From Streptomyces sp. TRM68367 (GTDB lineage: Bacteria > Actinomycetota > Actinomycetes > Streptomycetales > Streptomycetaceae), in NCBI RefSeq assembly GCF_014495685.1, contig NZ_JACTVI010000005.1:124001-188000 (forward strand): DNA of 64,000 nucleotides, given 5' to 3'. Of the stretch, positions 19,317 to 27,702 are shown piece after piece. The translations under genes and the position numbers were made by a program. Each line of letters opens with the position of its first letter. Position 1 is the first letter of the stretch. Under the pieces are notes generated by a model. That model worked only from the letters and a program-made list of their open reading frames with translations, searched no databases and was not told the DNA's origin.

Positions 19317-21338
19317 CTACGCCCCGCCCGCGAGCCGCCCGGCCGCCAGTTCGTCGCCGAGATCGTGGACAAGGTCAGCACCGAGTTCGGCGGTGCGCCT
19401 CGCCAGCTGTTCGAAGGCGGCGAGCTCGCGGAACGCCTCGCCGTAGCGCCGCTGTTCACGGAGCGGCACCTGGCGGACCTGGAGGCGCCGGACATCGATA
19501 CGGGAGGAGCTCGTCGCGTGCGTCCCGGCCTGCCGGACATTGGCCGGGGCGCGCAGCGAACCGGCGAGGAACCAGGCGTCGAGCTGCTCGGGCTGCACTC
19601 GCACGGCGTGGAGCTGGGGCCCCAGAGCGGTCGGCGGCCCTTCGTGGACCCAAGCCGAGAACGCCCGTGCCACCCCCACCACCACGATGTCCCCGGGTTC
19701 GGCGATCACGGCCTCGCGCACCGCGGGGTCGTCGGCGGTGAGATGCCCCCTGGGTTCACCGCCCGACAGCAGATCGGGAACCGTCAGGAGCGGAATGTCC
19801 TCGGCGGACGGCACCCCGGTACGAACCGCTGCCTCCGGTGGTTGCTGACCGCCGCGTAGGGTGAGCGCCCCCGCCCGCGCCAGTTCGGCGACGGTGGTAG
19901 CCGTCGGCGAGTCCTGTGCGGAGGAGGTCAGTTCGAGCGACGCGAGCAGCCGGGCCGACTTGGTCACCCTGGCGGCCAGATCCTTGAACTCCCGCCAGGA
20001 TTCCGCCAGTCGAGGTGCGGTGTCCGCCGGGGACGGGGTGATGTGACGTCCCGGAGTGAGGTCGACCTCGTCGTCGAGGAGCTCGATGACGGGTACGCGT
20101 CGTACGAAGGGAGAGACCTCGGCCGGATCCGTCCGCCCGACGGCCTCGCGCACGAAGTCGCCGATCGCCGTCCAGTCGGGGGCCCACTCGCGGCCCGGGT
20201 CGCGGGGAAAGCGGGACACGCCGTCGGCCACCAGCAGGTGGCCTCCCGTATGTGGCTCTTCACCTGGTACGGGCGCCCGCAGCACCCACAGGTGCAGGGA
20301 GACACTGTGCGGCGCGGCGCAGCCCGGCGGCAGCGCGACGACGGCCTTCAACTGGCCGGTGCGCAGCAACGATCCGCGGATGCGCCGACCCGCTTTTCGC
20401 GCCGCCACGGCGGGGGGCAGCAGCAGCACGGCCGCGCCGCCGGGTCGCAGCCCGGCCAGGCAGTGCTGGACCCAGGCGAGTTCGGGTTCGGTACGCGGCG
20501 GCAGCCCGTGGCTCCAGCGGGCGTCCGTGGCCAACTCCTCGTATCCCCAGTCCCGTTCGTTGAACGGCGGGTTGCACAGGACGATGTCGGCGGGGTCGTC
20601 GGCGAACGGTTCGTCGCGCAGAGAGTCCCCTTCCCGTACGTCGATGCGCGCGGGCTCTGTCTCCGATAGCTCCCCAGCGAGGCACAGGCGGGCTTCGGCG
20701 AGTGCCGCGAGTACGGGCTCACGGTCGCCGCCCAGCAGGGTCGGCGCTCCACCGCCTGCCGTCTTGACCGCCTCGGTCGCGGCCATCAGGAGATGGCCGG
20801 TGCCGCACGCGGGGTCCATCACCGTGACGCCGCCGTCGACGGCCGTGACGCGGGTGGCGAGCTCCGCCATGAGCGCGGCCAGCGGCTCGGGTGTCGTGGC
20901 GATCTGGCGTACATGGACGTCCAGCCAGCGCCGCAGCAGAAAGGCGAAGGTCTCCGAGCGTCCTTCGCGCCACCCGAGGTCCACAGCCCGCTCGATCAGC
21001 GCCGCCACCTCTTCGGGGAACGCGGACTCAGCTGCCGCGCGCCGACGGGCGAGCCTCCTGCCCACCTCCGCGACCGCCGCCCCCGTCTGGTCGCGTCCGC
21101 CGAGGGCCTCGAAGCGGGGCCAGAGCCATTCGCGCTCGGCGGACTTCTTGAGCTTCTTGTTGTCGCGCAGCCAGTTCTCGATGTCGGTGAGGGAGAACTG
21201 GGGGTTCACATCCGTGCCGGCGATCCGGGTGGGGAACGACGGATAACGCCGCCGCCAGTTGCTGACGGCGGCCCGCCCGACGCCCGCGAGACGAGCGATT
21301 TCCGCCAGAGACACGGGTACGGCACCGGGCGTGGACAT
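19317..21338 (-). CDS. N6-adenine DNA methylase with N-terminal HTH and C-terminal specificity-like region
   Basis: A 673-aa HsdM-like enzyme. Residues 1-60 form a winged/MerR-like HTH (VSLAEIARLAGVGRAAVSNW). The class I SAM site is VMDPACGTGHLLMAA and the adenine catalytic motif is NPPFNERD. The last 200 residues contain a TRD-like tail (RIDVRRLQVRQVPLREQRRY) typical of HsdS, so recognition and methylation seem fused in one chain. No HsdR partner is adjacent. ATG 21338 is chosen for AGGGAG 6 nt upstream; ATG 21362 is weaker. It lies between kinase 1 (convergent) and the UvrD-like helicase (same strand, 158-bp gap carrying the shared element). It could be a defence modifier or a PglX-like component; no cognate nuclease is assigned. 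Confidence 0.85.
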   Translation of the reverse strand: MSTPGAVPVSLAEIARLAGVGRAAVSNWRRRYPSFPTRIAGTDVNPQFSLTDIENWLRDNKKLKKSAEREWLWPRFEALGGRDQTGAAVAEVGRRLARRRAAAESAFPEEVAALIERAVDLGWREGRSETFAFLLRRWLDVHVRQIATTPEPLAALMAELATRVTAVDGGVTVMDPACGTGHLLMAATEAVKTAGGGAPTLLGGDREPVLAALAEARLCLAGELSETEPARIDVREGDSLRDEPFADDPADIVLCNPPFNERDWGYEELATDARWSHGLPPRTEPELAWVQHCLAGLRPGGAAVLLLPPAVAARKAGRRIRGSLLRTGQLKAVVALPPGCAAPHSVSLHLWVLRAPVPGEEPHTGGHLLVADGVSRFPRDPGREWAPDWTAIGDFVREAVGRTDPAEVSPFVRRVPVIELLDDEVDLTPGRHITPSPADTAPRLAESWREFKDLAARVTKSARLLASLELTSSAQDSPTATTVAELARAGALTLRGGQQPPEAAVRTGVPSAEDIPLLTVPDLLSGGEPRGHLTADDPAVREAVIAEPGDIVVVGVARAFSAWVHEGPPTALGPQLHAVRVQPEQLDAWFLAGSLRAPANVRQAGTHATSSSRIDVRRLQVRQVPLREQRRYGEAFRELAAFEQLARRTAELGADLVHDLGDELAAGRLAGGA

Positions 21339-21451
21339 CTGGACTCCCTGGACGTTTCTCAATGACTGCGGACACTCCCCCGCCTACGGGCGCGTGTTCA
21401 AGCCACTTTCCCCCTCCCGCGCGTCCGGCAGACTACTACGGCAAGGCGCGA

Positions 21452-21472
21452 GCATTGACATTGTTCACAGGC
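21452..21472. promoter_or_regulatory. Shared island element, copy B (upstream of the methylase)
   Basis: On the minus strand CTGTGAACAATGTCAAT (21470-21454) matches the consensus TTGTGAACTCAGTCAAT at 13 of 17 positions and is followed, like copy C, by GCTYGC. It lies 116 bp upstream of the methylase ATG. Confidence 0.5.
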
Positions 21473-21496
21473 CGACCGCGAGCGTCACCCTTCCCG

Positions 21497-23647
21497 CTAT
21501 CTCACCCCGTCGAGGAAGGTGCTCGGCTGTCCGCTGTACGACATGTACAGCGCCTCTCTCGCCCGGGTGCTCGCCACGAACAGCAGGCACCGTTCCGCCG
21601 CGAGATCCGTCGCGTTCTGCAGAGGATCGACCTCGACCGGCGTCACCGCCGGCGGGAACGGAAACGCCGACACGGTCACCCCGGCCACGGCCACACAGCG
21701 GAACTCAAGGCCCTTCAGACTGTGCAGACTCGACACCCGTACCCCGGCCGCGTCGTCGGACTCCCCGTCCTTGACCCGTACCACGGGCAGCCCGGCCTGA
21801 GCGAGCCGGTCGCCGATCCGCGCGGTCTGCGTGTGGAACCGGGCGCAGACCGCGATCTCGGACGGCGCGACCCCGGCCGCCACCCACGCGCTCACCCTGC
21901 GGACGACGGCATCGGCCTCGGCGGCCTCCGTCCCGTGCCCTTCGCACACGGGCCGCTCCCCGTGCAGCAGGGATCGGTAGCCAGAGAGCGAATCCGGCGC
22001 GTCACCGGTCAGATCCGCCACCGGTTCCCCGTCGAGCAGCGCCCGCGACCAGCGCAGGATCTCCTCCGTGGAGCGGTAGTTGAGGCGCAGCCGCGCACCA
22101 CGCCCCGCGACGGAGACTCCGAGGGAACGCAGCGAGACCCGGGAGTCGTAGATCCGCTGGTGCGGGTCGCCGGTGAGAAACAGGTCGTCGGGCCCCTCCG
22201 GCACCAGAGCCCTCAGCAGCCGCCACTGGGCTGGGTGCAGGTCCTGCGCCTCGTCCACCACCACATGGTCGTACGAGGGGCCCTCGCCCGGCCTGTCCTT
22301 CAGCAGCCGGGCGGCCCGGGCGCACAACTGCAGCCAGGTGCAGGCACGGTCGCGGGCGAGTTCCTCCTCGAACTGCGCCATCGCCTGCCAGAGCCGCGGA
22401 CGCTGCCCGGCCGCCAGTTTGCTGCCGCGCCCACGCCGAAGGCACTTCTCGTACTCCTCGCGGGTGCGCAGGTCCTGGGCGAGCAGCACATGCCGGTACT
22501 CCTGGGCCAGGAAGGCGTCGGTCCACGGCAGTTCGAGCCTGCGGGCCAGACGCTGCCAGCGCCGCCGCTCGTCCTTGTCGCCGAGGACGCTCCCCGGACT
22601 CCCGTGCAGCTCCCGCACGATGCGGTGCGCGGTGGCGTCGACCGTGTTGACGGTGACCCGGCCGAGGAGCGCCTGGTCGTGGTCGAGGAGCAGGGCGAGT
22701 CCGGAGCGCAACGAGCGGGCGAGCGCGCCGGTGTACGTGGTGAGCAGGACGCGGGTGTCGGGTGAGCGCCCGAGCAGATGCCTGACGCGGTGCAGGGCGA
22801 CCACGGTCTTGCCGGTGCCGGGGCCGCCGGTGATCTGGGCGGGGCCCGCGTACGCCGGCCGGTAGGCCACCCGCCGCTGTGTCGGGTGCAGGAAGATCCG
22901 CCACGCGTCGAAGGGCTTGGCGAGAATGTCGGCGAGCTCCTCGGGCCCGGTGACGAGGGCGATCCGGCTGCGGGTACGACTGACGGCGGCGGCCAGCTCG
23001 CCCCGCTTCTCCTCGGACTCGTCACCGGCGACCGCCTGCCGCGCCGCGGCGAGGTCACGGTAGATGTCGTCGGGGTCGAAGCCTTCCGCGAGCAGCCACA
23101 GCGCCTCGAACTGGTCCTCGGGCATCAGCGACCCGAAGGCTTCCAACTGTGCCTTGCCAGTGATGACGCGGGCTGCGCGCAGCGTGACGTCGTCGACACC
23201 CAGGTGCCGCAGCACGGTGTCCGACCAGCCGGCGAACAAGAGCTGCGGCGCGGCCTCGGCCTCCTGGGCGAAGAGCGGGGTGACCTGCTCCATGGCGGTG
23301 AGATCACGCACTTCGAGACAGCGGGTGACCGCGTTGACGGAATACAGCCGCCGCTTGGCCCAGGAGTACGCCTTGTCGTGCGAGACCACATGGACGAAGA
23401 CGAACACGTCACTGCCGTCGTCGGGCGCGAGCAGCACGATGCGCTGTCCGTCGTCGACCCGGATGGTGCGCATGCGCGGATCGCGGGAGCCGACCACGGA
23501 CTCCAGGTGCAGGCCCTTGTCGGCGTGCAACTGGTGGACCGTCAGCTGCTGGAACTTCCCCATCGCCTTGTGGACGCGGGCGCGGGAGGGCTTGTCGAGC
23601 CGGTCCACGCCCTCCCAGAAGGTGTTGGTGATCGCGATCTGCGGCAT
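21497..23647 (-). CDS. UvrD/Rep-type helicase with RelE-like N-terminal domain
   Basis: A 716-aa superfamily 1 helicase. Residues 1-110 (FWEGVDRLDKPSRARVHKAM ... RTIRVDDGQRIVLL ... VVSHDKAYSWAKRR) resemble the RelE/ParE toxin fold, a fusion found on some SF1 helicases. The helicase core has Walker A GGPGTGKTVVALHR (about residue 270), Walker B VVVDEAQDLHP, motif III LTGDPHQRIYD, motif IV LRLNYRS, and C-terminal VSSLHSLKGLEF and VASTRAREALYM. ATG 23647 is preceded by GGAAGG. It may process DNA or be a stand-alone anti-phage factor; its substrate is unknown. Confidence 0.85.
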   Translation of the reverse strand: MPQIAITNTFWEGVDRLDKPSRARVHKAMGKFQQLTVHQLHADKGLHLESVVGSRDPRMRTIRVDDGQRIVLLAPDDGSDVFVFVHVVSHDKAYSWAKRRLYSVNAVTRCLEVRDLTAMEQVTPLFAQEAEAAPQLLFAGWSDTVLRHLGVDDVTLRAARVITGKAQLEAFGSLMPEDQFEALWLLAEGFDPDDIYRDLAAARQAVAGDESEEKRGELAAAVSRTRSRIALVTGPEELADILAKPFDAWRIFLHPTQRRVAYRPAYAGPAQITGGPGTGKTVVALHRVRHLLGRSPDTRVLLTTYTGALARSLRSGLALLLDHDQALLGRVTVNTVDATAHRIVRELHGSPGSVLGDKDERRRWQRLARRLELPWTDAFLAQEYRHVLLAQDLRTREEYEKCLRRGRGSKLAAGQRPRLWQAMAQFEEELARDRACTWLQLCARAARLLKDRPGEGPSYDHVVVDEAQDLHPAQWRLLRALVPEGPDDLFLTGDPHQRIYDSRVSLRSLGVSVAGRGARLRLNYRSTEEILRWSRALLDGEPVADLTGDAPDSLSGYRSLLHGERPVCEGHGTEAAEADAVVRRVSAWVAAGVAPSEIAVCARFHTQTARIGDRLAQAGLPVVRVKDGESDDAAGVRVSSLHSLKGLEFRCVAVAGVTVSAFPFPPAVTPVEVDPLQNATDLAAERCLLFVASTRAREALYMSYSGQPSTFLDGVR

Positions 23648-23689
23648 ACGCGCCTCGCCTTCCTACGCCAAGCTCCGCTACAACAGCAA

Positions 23690-23711
23690 GCATTGACTGA
23701 GTTTACAATTG
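23690..23711. promoter_or_regulatory. Shared island element, copy C (UvrD helicase / GNAT-PIN gene)
   Basis: ATTGACTGAGTTTACAAT at 23692-23709; on the minus strand this is TTGTAAACTCAGTCAAT, one mismatch from copy D. It sits in the 172-bp divergent region between the helicase and the GNAT-PIN gene. Confidence 0.65.
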
Positions 23712-23819
23712 ACCGGGTTGGGTGCGGCCCCATCTGATCAATCCATGGTCCGTAGGCGGCTCCGCTTGGCAAGATTCACCTGGGACGTTGATCGGCCGGA
23801 CAAGTGGCGGAGGGGGAAC

Positions 23820-25877
23820 ATGGCGATCAAGGTGCTGCCGGTGTCCGGGGAGGGGTCGGAGCTGATGGGCCCGGTCATCGCCCTGGGCGACCGGTACACG
23901 AAGTATCTGGGCCTGCTCACGCCGCCCGCCTACCACAAGCACGCCGAGGACGGCGGCCTGTTGGCGGCCGTGGAGGACGGGGAAGTCGTCGGCTACGCGC
24001 TCTTCGGGCTCCCGAAACGGAATCTCCATGTGCGCCTCGCCCACTTGTGCGTGGCCGAGGAGCACCGGAAGAAGGGAGTCGCACACCGACTGATCAAGAC
24101 CATTCGGGAGCAGCACGCGCACCGGCTCGGAATCCGGGCCAAGTGCCGTCGCGACTACGGCCTCAGCGACATGTGGGCGGGCCTCGGCTTCGTCCCCAAG
24201 GGCGAGAGCGTGGGCAGGGGCAAGGACAGGGAGATCCTGGACACCTGGTGGCTCGACCTCGGCCATGAGGACCTGTTCACCGAGGCTCAGAGCGAGGCTC
24301 TGCTCGTGGTGACCGTCGACCACAGCGTCTTCGCAGGACTCCGCGGTGCGGGGTCGGAGCAAGCGGTGAAGGAGTCGCAGGCCCTCGAAGCGGGATGGCT
24401 CGCCGACCTGATCGAGCTCGCTCATACACCGCAGCTGCTGCACGCCGTACGCGACGTGGAGAAGGCGGAAGAACGGCGGCATCAGCGCGCTGGCTTGGCC
24501 GGGCTGCGGCCACTGTCCCCTGACACCGCAGCGGTTTCGGTCCGCTTGGCGGAGTTGGTCGCGGCAGTGCGGAAAGAGTCGCCCGGCGTACCCCTCGCCG
24601 CCGAGCAGCGCGCCCACCTGCGGTACGTGGCCGAGACGTCCTGCGCCGGCCTTCAGGTACTGGTGACACGCGATCCCGGACTTGCCGCCCTGGCCGATAT
24701 CGCCTGGGGCGTAGCACGCGTCAAGGTCGTCTCCCCCGCGGTGGTCACCCTGCATGTGGATGAACTGCACCAGGCCCAGGTGTACCGGCCGGCCGATCTC
24801 ATGGGCACCGCCTTTTCCGCCGAGACGGTCACACCCGGCAGCGAAGGTGAGCTGGTCGCCTTCTTCGACCAGGCCGACGGCGACAGGGGTTCCGCCTTCG
24901 CGGAGCGACTGAAACGCCTCGCCACAGACGGTATGCTGTGGCACAGGGAACTGCTCCGGGACGGAGCGGGACGCCCTGTGGCTCTGAACGACTGGGCCAT
25001 GGACGGCCGCACACTCAATGTCGCCTTCCTGCGTACCGCTTCACACCCCCTGGAGGAGACACTCGCGAGGCAATTGCTCTTCATGCTGAAGAAGCTCGCC
25101 CGAGAGAGAAGTGCGCAAGCGGTCCGCATCGCGGATCCGTACATGTCCGCGGCAGCCAAGGCGGCAGCCGGCAGCGACGGCTTCCTCGCCGATGAGACCG
25201 GCTTCACCGCTGTCCTCGTCGATGTGTGCGGCTCCGCCGACGCCGTGTCCGCGGTAGCCGCTGAGATCGGAAGCCGCCTGGGGCGCGTGATGCCGGCCTT
25301 GGATCCTCAGGTGCCGCCAGAGATCGCGAGCGTGGCCGAGCGGGTGTGGTGGCCGGTGAAGCTCATCGATTCGGCTCTGCCGTCCTTCATCGCACCCATC
25401 AAGCCCCGTTGGTCGACGGAACTGTTCGACGTTCCGGCCATGCTCGTCCCCCGGGCCGACGCGCTCGGCATCAGCCGTGAGCACGTCTACTACCGATCGT
25501 CAGGGCGCCGTGGGGAGTCGGTCCCCGCCCGAATCCTCTGGTACGTCAGCAAGGGCACCTCCGGGCAGCAGGGACAGATGGTGATCGGCTGCTCACGCCT
25601 GGACGAAGTGATCGTCGACGAACCTGACACTCTCTTCTCGAAATTCGAACACCTGGGCGTATATGGTCGTGCCGACGTGCGCGCGACAGCCGACAGCTCA
25701 GGGAAGGTCATGGCCTTGAGGTTCTCCGACACGGAGATCTTTCCTGTACAAGTGACGCATTCCCGGTTGACCGCGTTGGCCGGGAAGCTGCGGCTACCGT
25801 TGTCACTGATGTCGCTGTCGAAGATCAGCAACGCGCTGTTCCAGGCTGTTTATGAAGAGGGGCACCGAACGACGTGA
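23820..25877 (+). CDS. GNAT acetyltransferase fused to a PIN-like nuclease domain
   Basis: A 685-aa multidomain protein. Residues 1-150 are a GNAT domain with the acetyl-CoA signature (VAEEHRKKGVAHRLI) and a C-terminal GLGFVPKG. Residues 170-330 look PIN-like: VVTVDHSVFAGL with the first Asp, central acidic residues around LADLIELAH, and VLVTRDPGLAALAD. The remaining 350 residues (from FFDQADGDRGSAF to ALFQAVYEEG) have no name I recognise but include alternating strand/helix pattern and LVDVCGSADAV. ATG 23820 is preceded by GAGGGGGAAC. The stop overlaps the ASCH gene by 4 bp (GTGA), so the pair is one transcription unit. A toxin-like or RNA-modifying/cleaving defence role is inferred. Confidence 0.75.
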   Translation: MAIKVLPVSGEGSELMGPVIALGDRYTKYLGLLTPPAYHKHAEDGGLLAAVEDGEVVGYALFGLPKRNLHVRLAHLCVAEEHRKKGVAHRLIKTIREQHAHRLGIRAKCRRDYGLSDMWAGLGFVPKGESVGRGKDREILDTWWLDLGHEDLFTEAQSEALLVVTVDHSVFAGLRGAGSEQAVKESQALEAGWLADLIELAHTPQLLHAVRDVEKAEERRHQRAGLAGLRPLSPDTAAVSVRLAELVAAVRKESPGVPLAAEQRAHLRYVAETSCAGLQVLVTRDPGLAALADIAWGVARVKVVSPAVVTLHVDELHQAQVYRPADLMGTAFSAETVTPGSEGELVAFFDQADGDRGSAFAERLKRLATDGMLWHRELLRDGAGRPVALNDWAMDGRTLNVAFLRTASHPLEETLARQLLFMLKKLARERSAQAVRIADPYMSAAAKAAAGSDGFLADETGFTAVLVDVCGSADAVSAVAAEIGSRLGRVMPALDPQVPPEIASVAERVWWPVKLIDSALPSFIAPIKPRWSTELFDVPAMLVPRADALGISREHVYYRSSGRRGESVPARILWYVSKGTSGQQGQMVIGCSRLDEVIVDEPDTLFSKFEHLGVYGRADVRATADSSGKVMALRFSDTEIFPVQVTHSRLTALAGKLRLPLSLMSLSKISNALFQAVYEEGHRTT

Positions 25878-26353
25878 ACGATCCGGAGCGCGCGATGCTG
25901 CTGTCCGTCCACCCTCGGTTCGCCACGGCGATCCTGGCCGGGACGAAGACGGTGGAGGTCCGCCGCCAGCGCGTCGCCGCCCCGCCCGGGACTCCGGTCC
26001 TCCTCTACGCGACCGCCCCCACCATGGCCATCGTGGGCCTCGCGCGCATCACCTCGGTGCGGGTGGCCTCGCCCCGCGAGGTCTGGTCCGCCAGCCGGAC
26101 GAAGGCCGGAATCAGCCGACGCGAGTACGACGAGTACATGAGCGGAGCACTCCAGGCGAGCGGGCTCTCGCTGGAAGCGCCCGTGGCCTTCGAATCGCCG
26201 GTGTCGCTGGCGGCCCTGCGGGCTTCCGGGTCGTTCCATCCACCACAGAGCTACCGGTATTTGACGGGAGAGGACCTGCGGAAGGTGGCGGTGGCCGCAC
26301 CGGACGGTGGCGCGGCCCTGCGTGACACGCTGGGCGAACTCGTTCGGGTCTGA
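25874..26353 (+). CDS. ASCH-domain protein
   Basis: A 159-aa PUA-like ASCH protein. The diagnostic stretch HPRFATAILAGTKTVEVRR lies at residues 13-31, followed by VLLYATAPTMAIVGLARI. ASCH domains bind RNA or modified nucleotides; some are RNases or N4-acetylcytidine hydrolases. Coupling to a GNAT protein suggests an RNA-acetylation or deacetylation theme, which is inference. The GTG start overlaps the stop of the GNAT-PIN gene (GTGA). Confidence 0.82.
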   Translation: MNDPERAMLLSVHPRFATAILAGTKTVEVRRQRVAAPPGTPVLLYATAPTMAIVGLARITSVRVASPREVWSASRTKAGISRREYDEYMSGALQASGLSLEAPVAFESPVSLAALRASGSFHPPQSYRYLTGEDLRKVAVAAPDGGAALRDTLGELVRV

Positions 26354-26387
26354 GTGGTCCAGGGGCGGCGGGACGCGGGCCACTGAC

Positions 26388-26607
26388 TTACCGGCGGCAC
26401 ACGGCCCACACCGTTTTACCTCCGGGGCGGTGCGGGCGTACACCCAGTCGTCGGTCAGGGCCTCGACGAGCAGCAGGCCACGCCCCGACTCATCGCCGTC
26501 GTCGGGGTGTTGTGGTGTCGGCCACCGCTCGCCGCAGGCGTCGGTGACCTCGATCCGCAGTTCGCCCACGTCCAGGCGGACGTCGAGGCGGGCCAGACGT
26601 CCCGTGC
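26388..26607 (-). pseudogene. Truncated, frameshifted HATPase (anti-sigma-like) remnant
   Basis: On the minus strand the frame reads RLDVGELRIEVTD ... GRGLLLVEALTDDW, the C-terminal ATP-binding region of Streptomyces HATPase regulators. Near 26420 the frame breaks: the expected ending GGKTVWAVCRR plus stop is intact but in another frame, finishing with TAA at 26388-26390. The 5' half is absent and stops abruptly next to the vapBC promoter. A dead fragment. Confidence 0.8.
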
Positions 26608-26609
26608 AT

Positions 26610-26640
26610 TGATATCCTTATTGCGAATCTAGATATCAGG
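26610..26640. promoter_or_regulatory. VapBC operator candidate
   Basis: A 7-bp inverted repeat, TGATATC ... GATATCA, separated by 15 bp, 20-50 bp upstream of vapB in the only AT-rich patch nearby. VapB-family antitoxins autoregulate through such sites. Confidence 0.55.
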
Positions 26641-26659
26641 CTCTTCGGAGGTGGTCCAC

Positions 26660-26902
26660 ATGGCCCGTACCGTGATCGACGTCGATGACGACGCACTTGC
26701 CGAAGCCGCCCGCTACCTGGGCACCACCACCAAGAAGGACACCGTCAACGCCGCCCTCCACGAGATCAACGACCGTCGGCGACGCGCAGCCGCCATCGAG
26801 CGCATGCGGCACATGGTCAGCGAGGGCAAGGTCGACCTCGACCTGATCGACGAGGACGGCGCCGACTCCGGCGACCACTCGGCGGGAGCCGACGCGGCGT
26901 GA
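26660..26902 (+). CDS. vapB: VapB-type antitoxin
   Basis: An 80-aa antitoxin of a type II pair. The N-terminal MARTVIDVDDDALAEAARYL is the ribbon-helix-helix DNA-binding part (VapB/Arc-like), followed by a TTTKKDTVNAAL helix; the acidic C-terminus (LIDEDGADSGDHSAG) would wrap the toxin. ATG 26660 has GGAGG 8 nt upstream; GTG 26651 is less likely. Its stop overlaps vapC by 4 bp (GTGA). Confidence 0.9.
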   Translation: MARTVIDVDDDALAEAARYLGTTTKKDTVNAALHEINDRRRRAAAIERMRHMVSEGKVDLDLIDEDGADSGDHSAGADAA

Positions 26903-27300
26903 GGGAAGGGTTCTTGGCAGACACCTCCGCTCTCATCCGCTTCTACCGGGGGCAGACCTCTCCCGGTTGGGACGACACCGTCACCGCCGGCCTGGTCGGC
27001 CTGTGCGAGCCGATCCGCCAGGAATTCCTGCGCGCGGTCGGCGGCCGCGCCGACTACTACGAAGCCGACGCCGTACTGCACGAAACCTTCCCCCACTACG
27101 AAGTACCTGAAGACGCCTGGCAGAAGACCGCTCAGCTACAACGGGACCTCGCCGACCGCAGCTGGCACCAGTCCGCCAGCCCCGTCGACCTGCTCGTCGC
27201 GATCACCGCCGCACACCACAAACTGACCGTCCTGCACGCGGACAAGGACTTCGACGCCATCGCCGGCATCACGGGCCAACGCGTCCGACGCGTCGACTGA
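26899..27300 (+). CDS. vapC: VapC-type PIN toxin
   Basis: A 133-aa PIN-domain ribonuclease. The first acidic residue lies in LADTSALIRFY, a conserved Glu in CEPIRQEFLRA, and two Asps in SPVDLLVAITAAHH and HADKDFDAIA, so the Mg2+ site looks intact. VapC toxins cleave tRNA or rRNA. GTG start overlaps vapB. It may stabilise the island or act as an abortive-infection module. Confidence 0.9.
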   Translation: MREGFLADTSALIRFYRGQTSPGWDDTVTAGLVGLCEPIRQEFLRAVGGRADYYEADAVLHETFPHYEVPEDAWQKTAQLQRDLADRSWHQSASPVDLLVAITAAHHKLTVLHADKDFDAIAGITGQRVRRVD

Positions 27301-27339
27301 CGAGCCGGACCAGGGTCTGTCCGGTGGATCAGGTGATCG

Positions 27340-27404
27340 ACGATGCGCTGTCCGTCGTCGACTTGGATGGTGCGCATGCGCGGATCGCGGGAACCGACCA
27401 CGGA
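27340..27404 (-). pseudogene. Fragment of the helicase RelE-like domain
   Basis: 65 bp match 23436-23500 of the UvrD-like helicase gene at 62 of 65 positions in the same orientation, encoding GSRDPRMRTIQVDDGQRIV. Flanking sequence does not match. It is a small relic of a paralogous RelE-like/helicase gene or a recombination scar. Confidence 0.75.
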
Positions 27405-27448
27405 TCCATCGGCCAGCCGGGCGGTTCTGCGCCGCCGCCATATGCCGA

Positions 27449-27481
27449 GCGCCCCCGCTTCGTTGATCGAAGCGGGGGCGC
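27449..27481. terminator. Bidirectional terminator between vapC and the DUF397 gene
   Basis: A perfect 14-bp inverted repeat, GCGCCCCCGCTTCG (27449-27462) and CGAAGCGGGGGCGC (27468-27481), with a 5-nt loop between convergent genes. Confidence 0.85.
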
Positions 27482-27495
27482 GTCGGATGCGTGGG

Positions 27496-27702
27496 TTATG
27501 GACGGAAGTCGTTGGCGTTGACGCCCCGGATGAACCCGGCCCATCTTTCCGGGCTGAACACGAGCACCGGGCCTGTGGGGTTCTTGCTGTCGCGGGCGGC
27601 GATGGCGGCGGGCAGGGGCGCGACCTCTACGCACTGGCCCTCGCCGCTGCTGTAGCTGCTCCTTATCCAGTGGGCGTGGGCGAGGCTGTCGGGGGTGTTC
27701 AT
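27496..27702 (-). CDS. DUF397 protein
   Basis: A 68-aa DUF397 protein with all family landmarks: WIRSSYSSGEGQCVEVA, VLVFSPERWAGFI and the terminal VNANDF. It is encoded immediately after an XRE/DUF5753 regulator with an ATGA overlap, the standard actinomycete pair in which the small protein acts with or against the regulator. ATG 27702 was chosen over ATG 27726 because of the overlap and family length. Confidence 0.93.
   Translation of the reverse strand: MNTPDSLAHAHWIRSSYSSGEGQCVEVAPLPAAIAARDSKNPTGPVLVFSPERWAGFIRGVNANDFRP

Noticed and set aside
19317..23647. Complete type I restriction-modification locus
   Set aside because: No HsdR translocase-nuclease is seen; the neighbouring helicase is UvrD-like, not HsdR.
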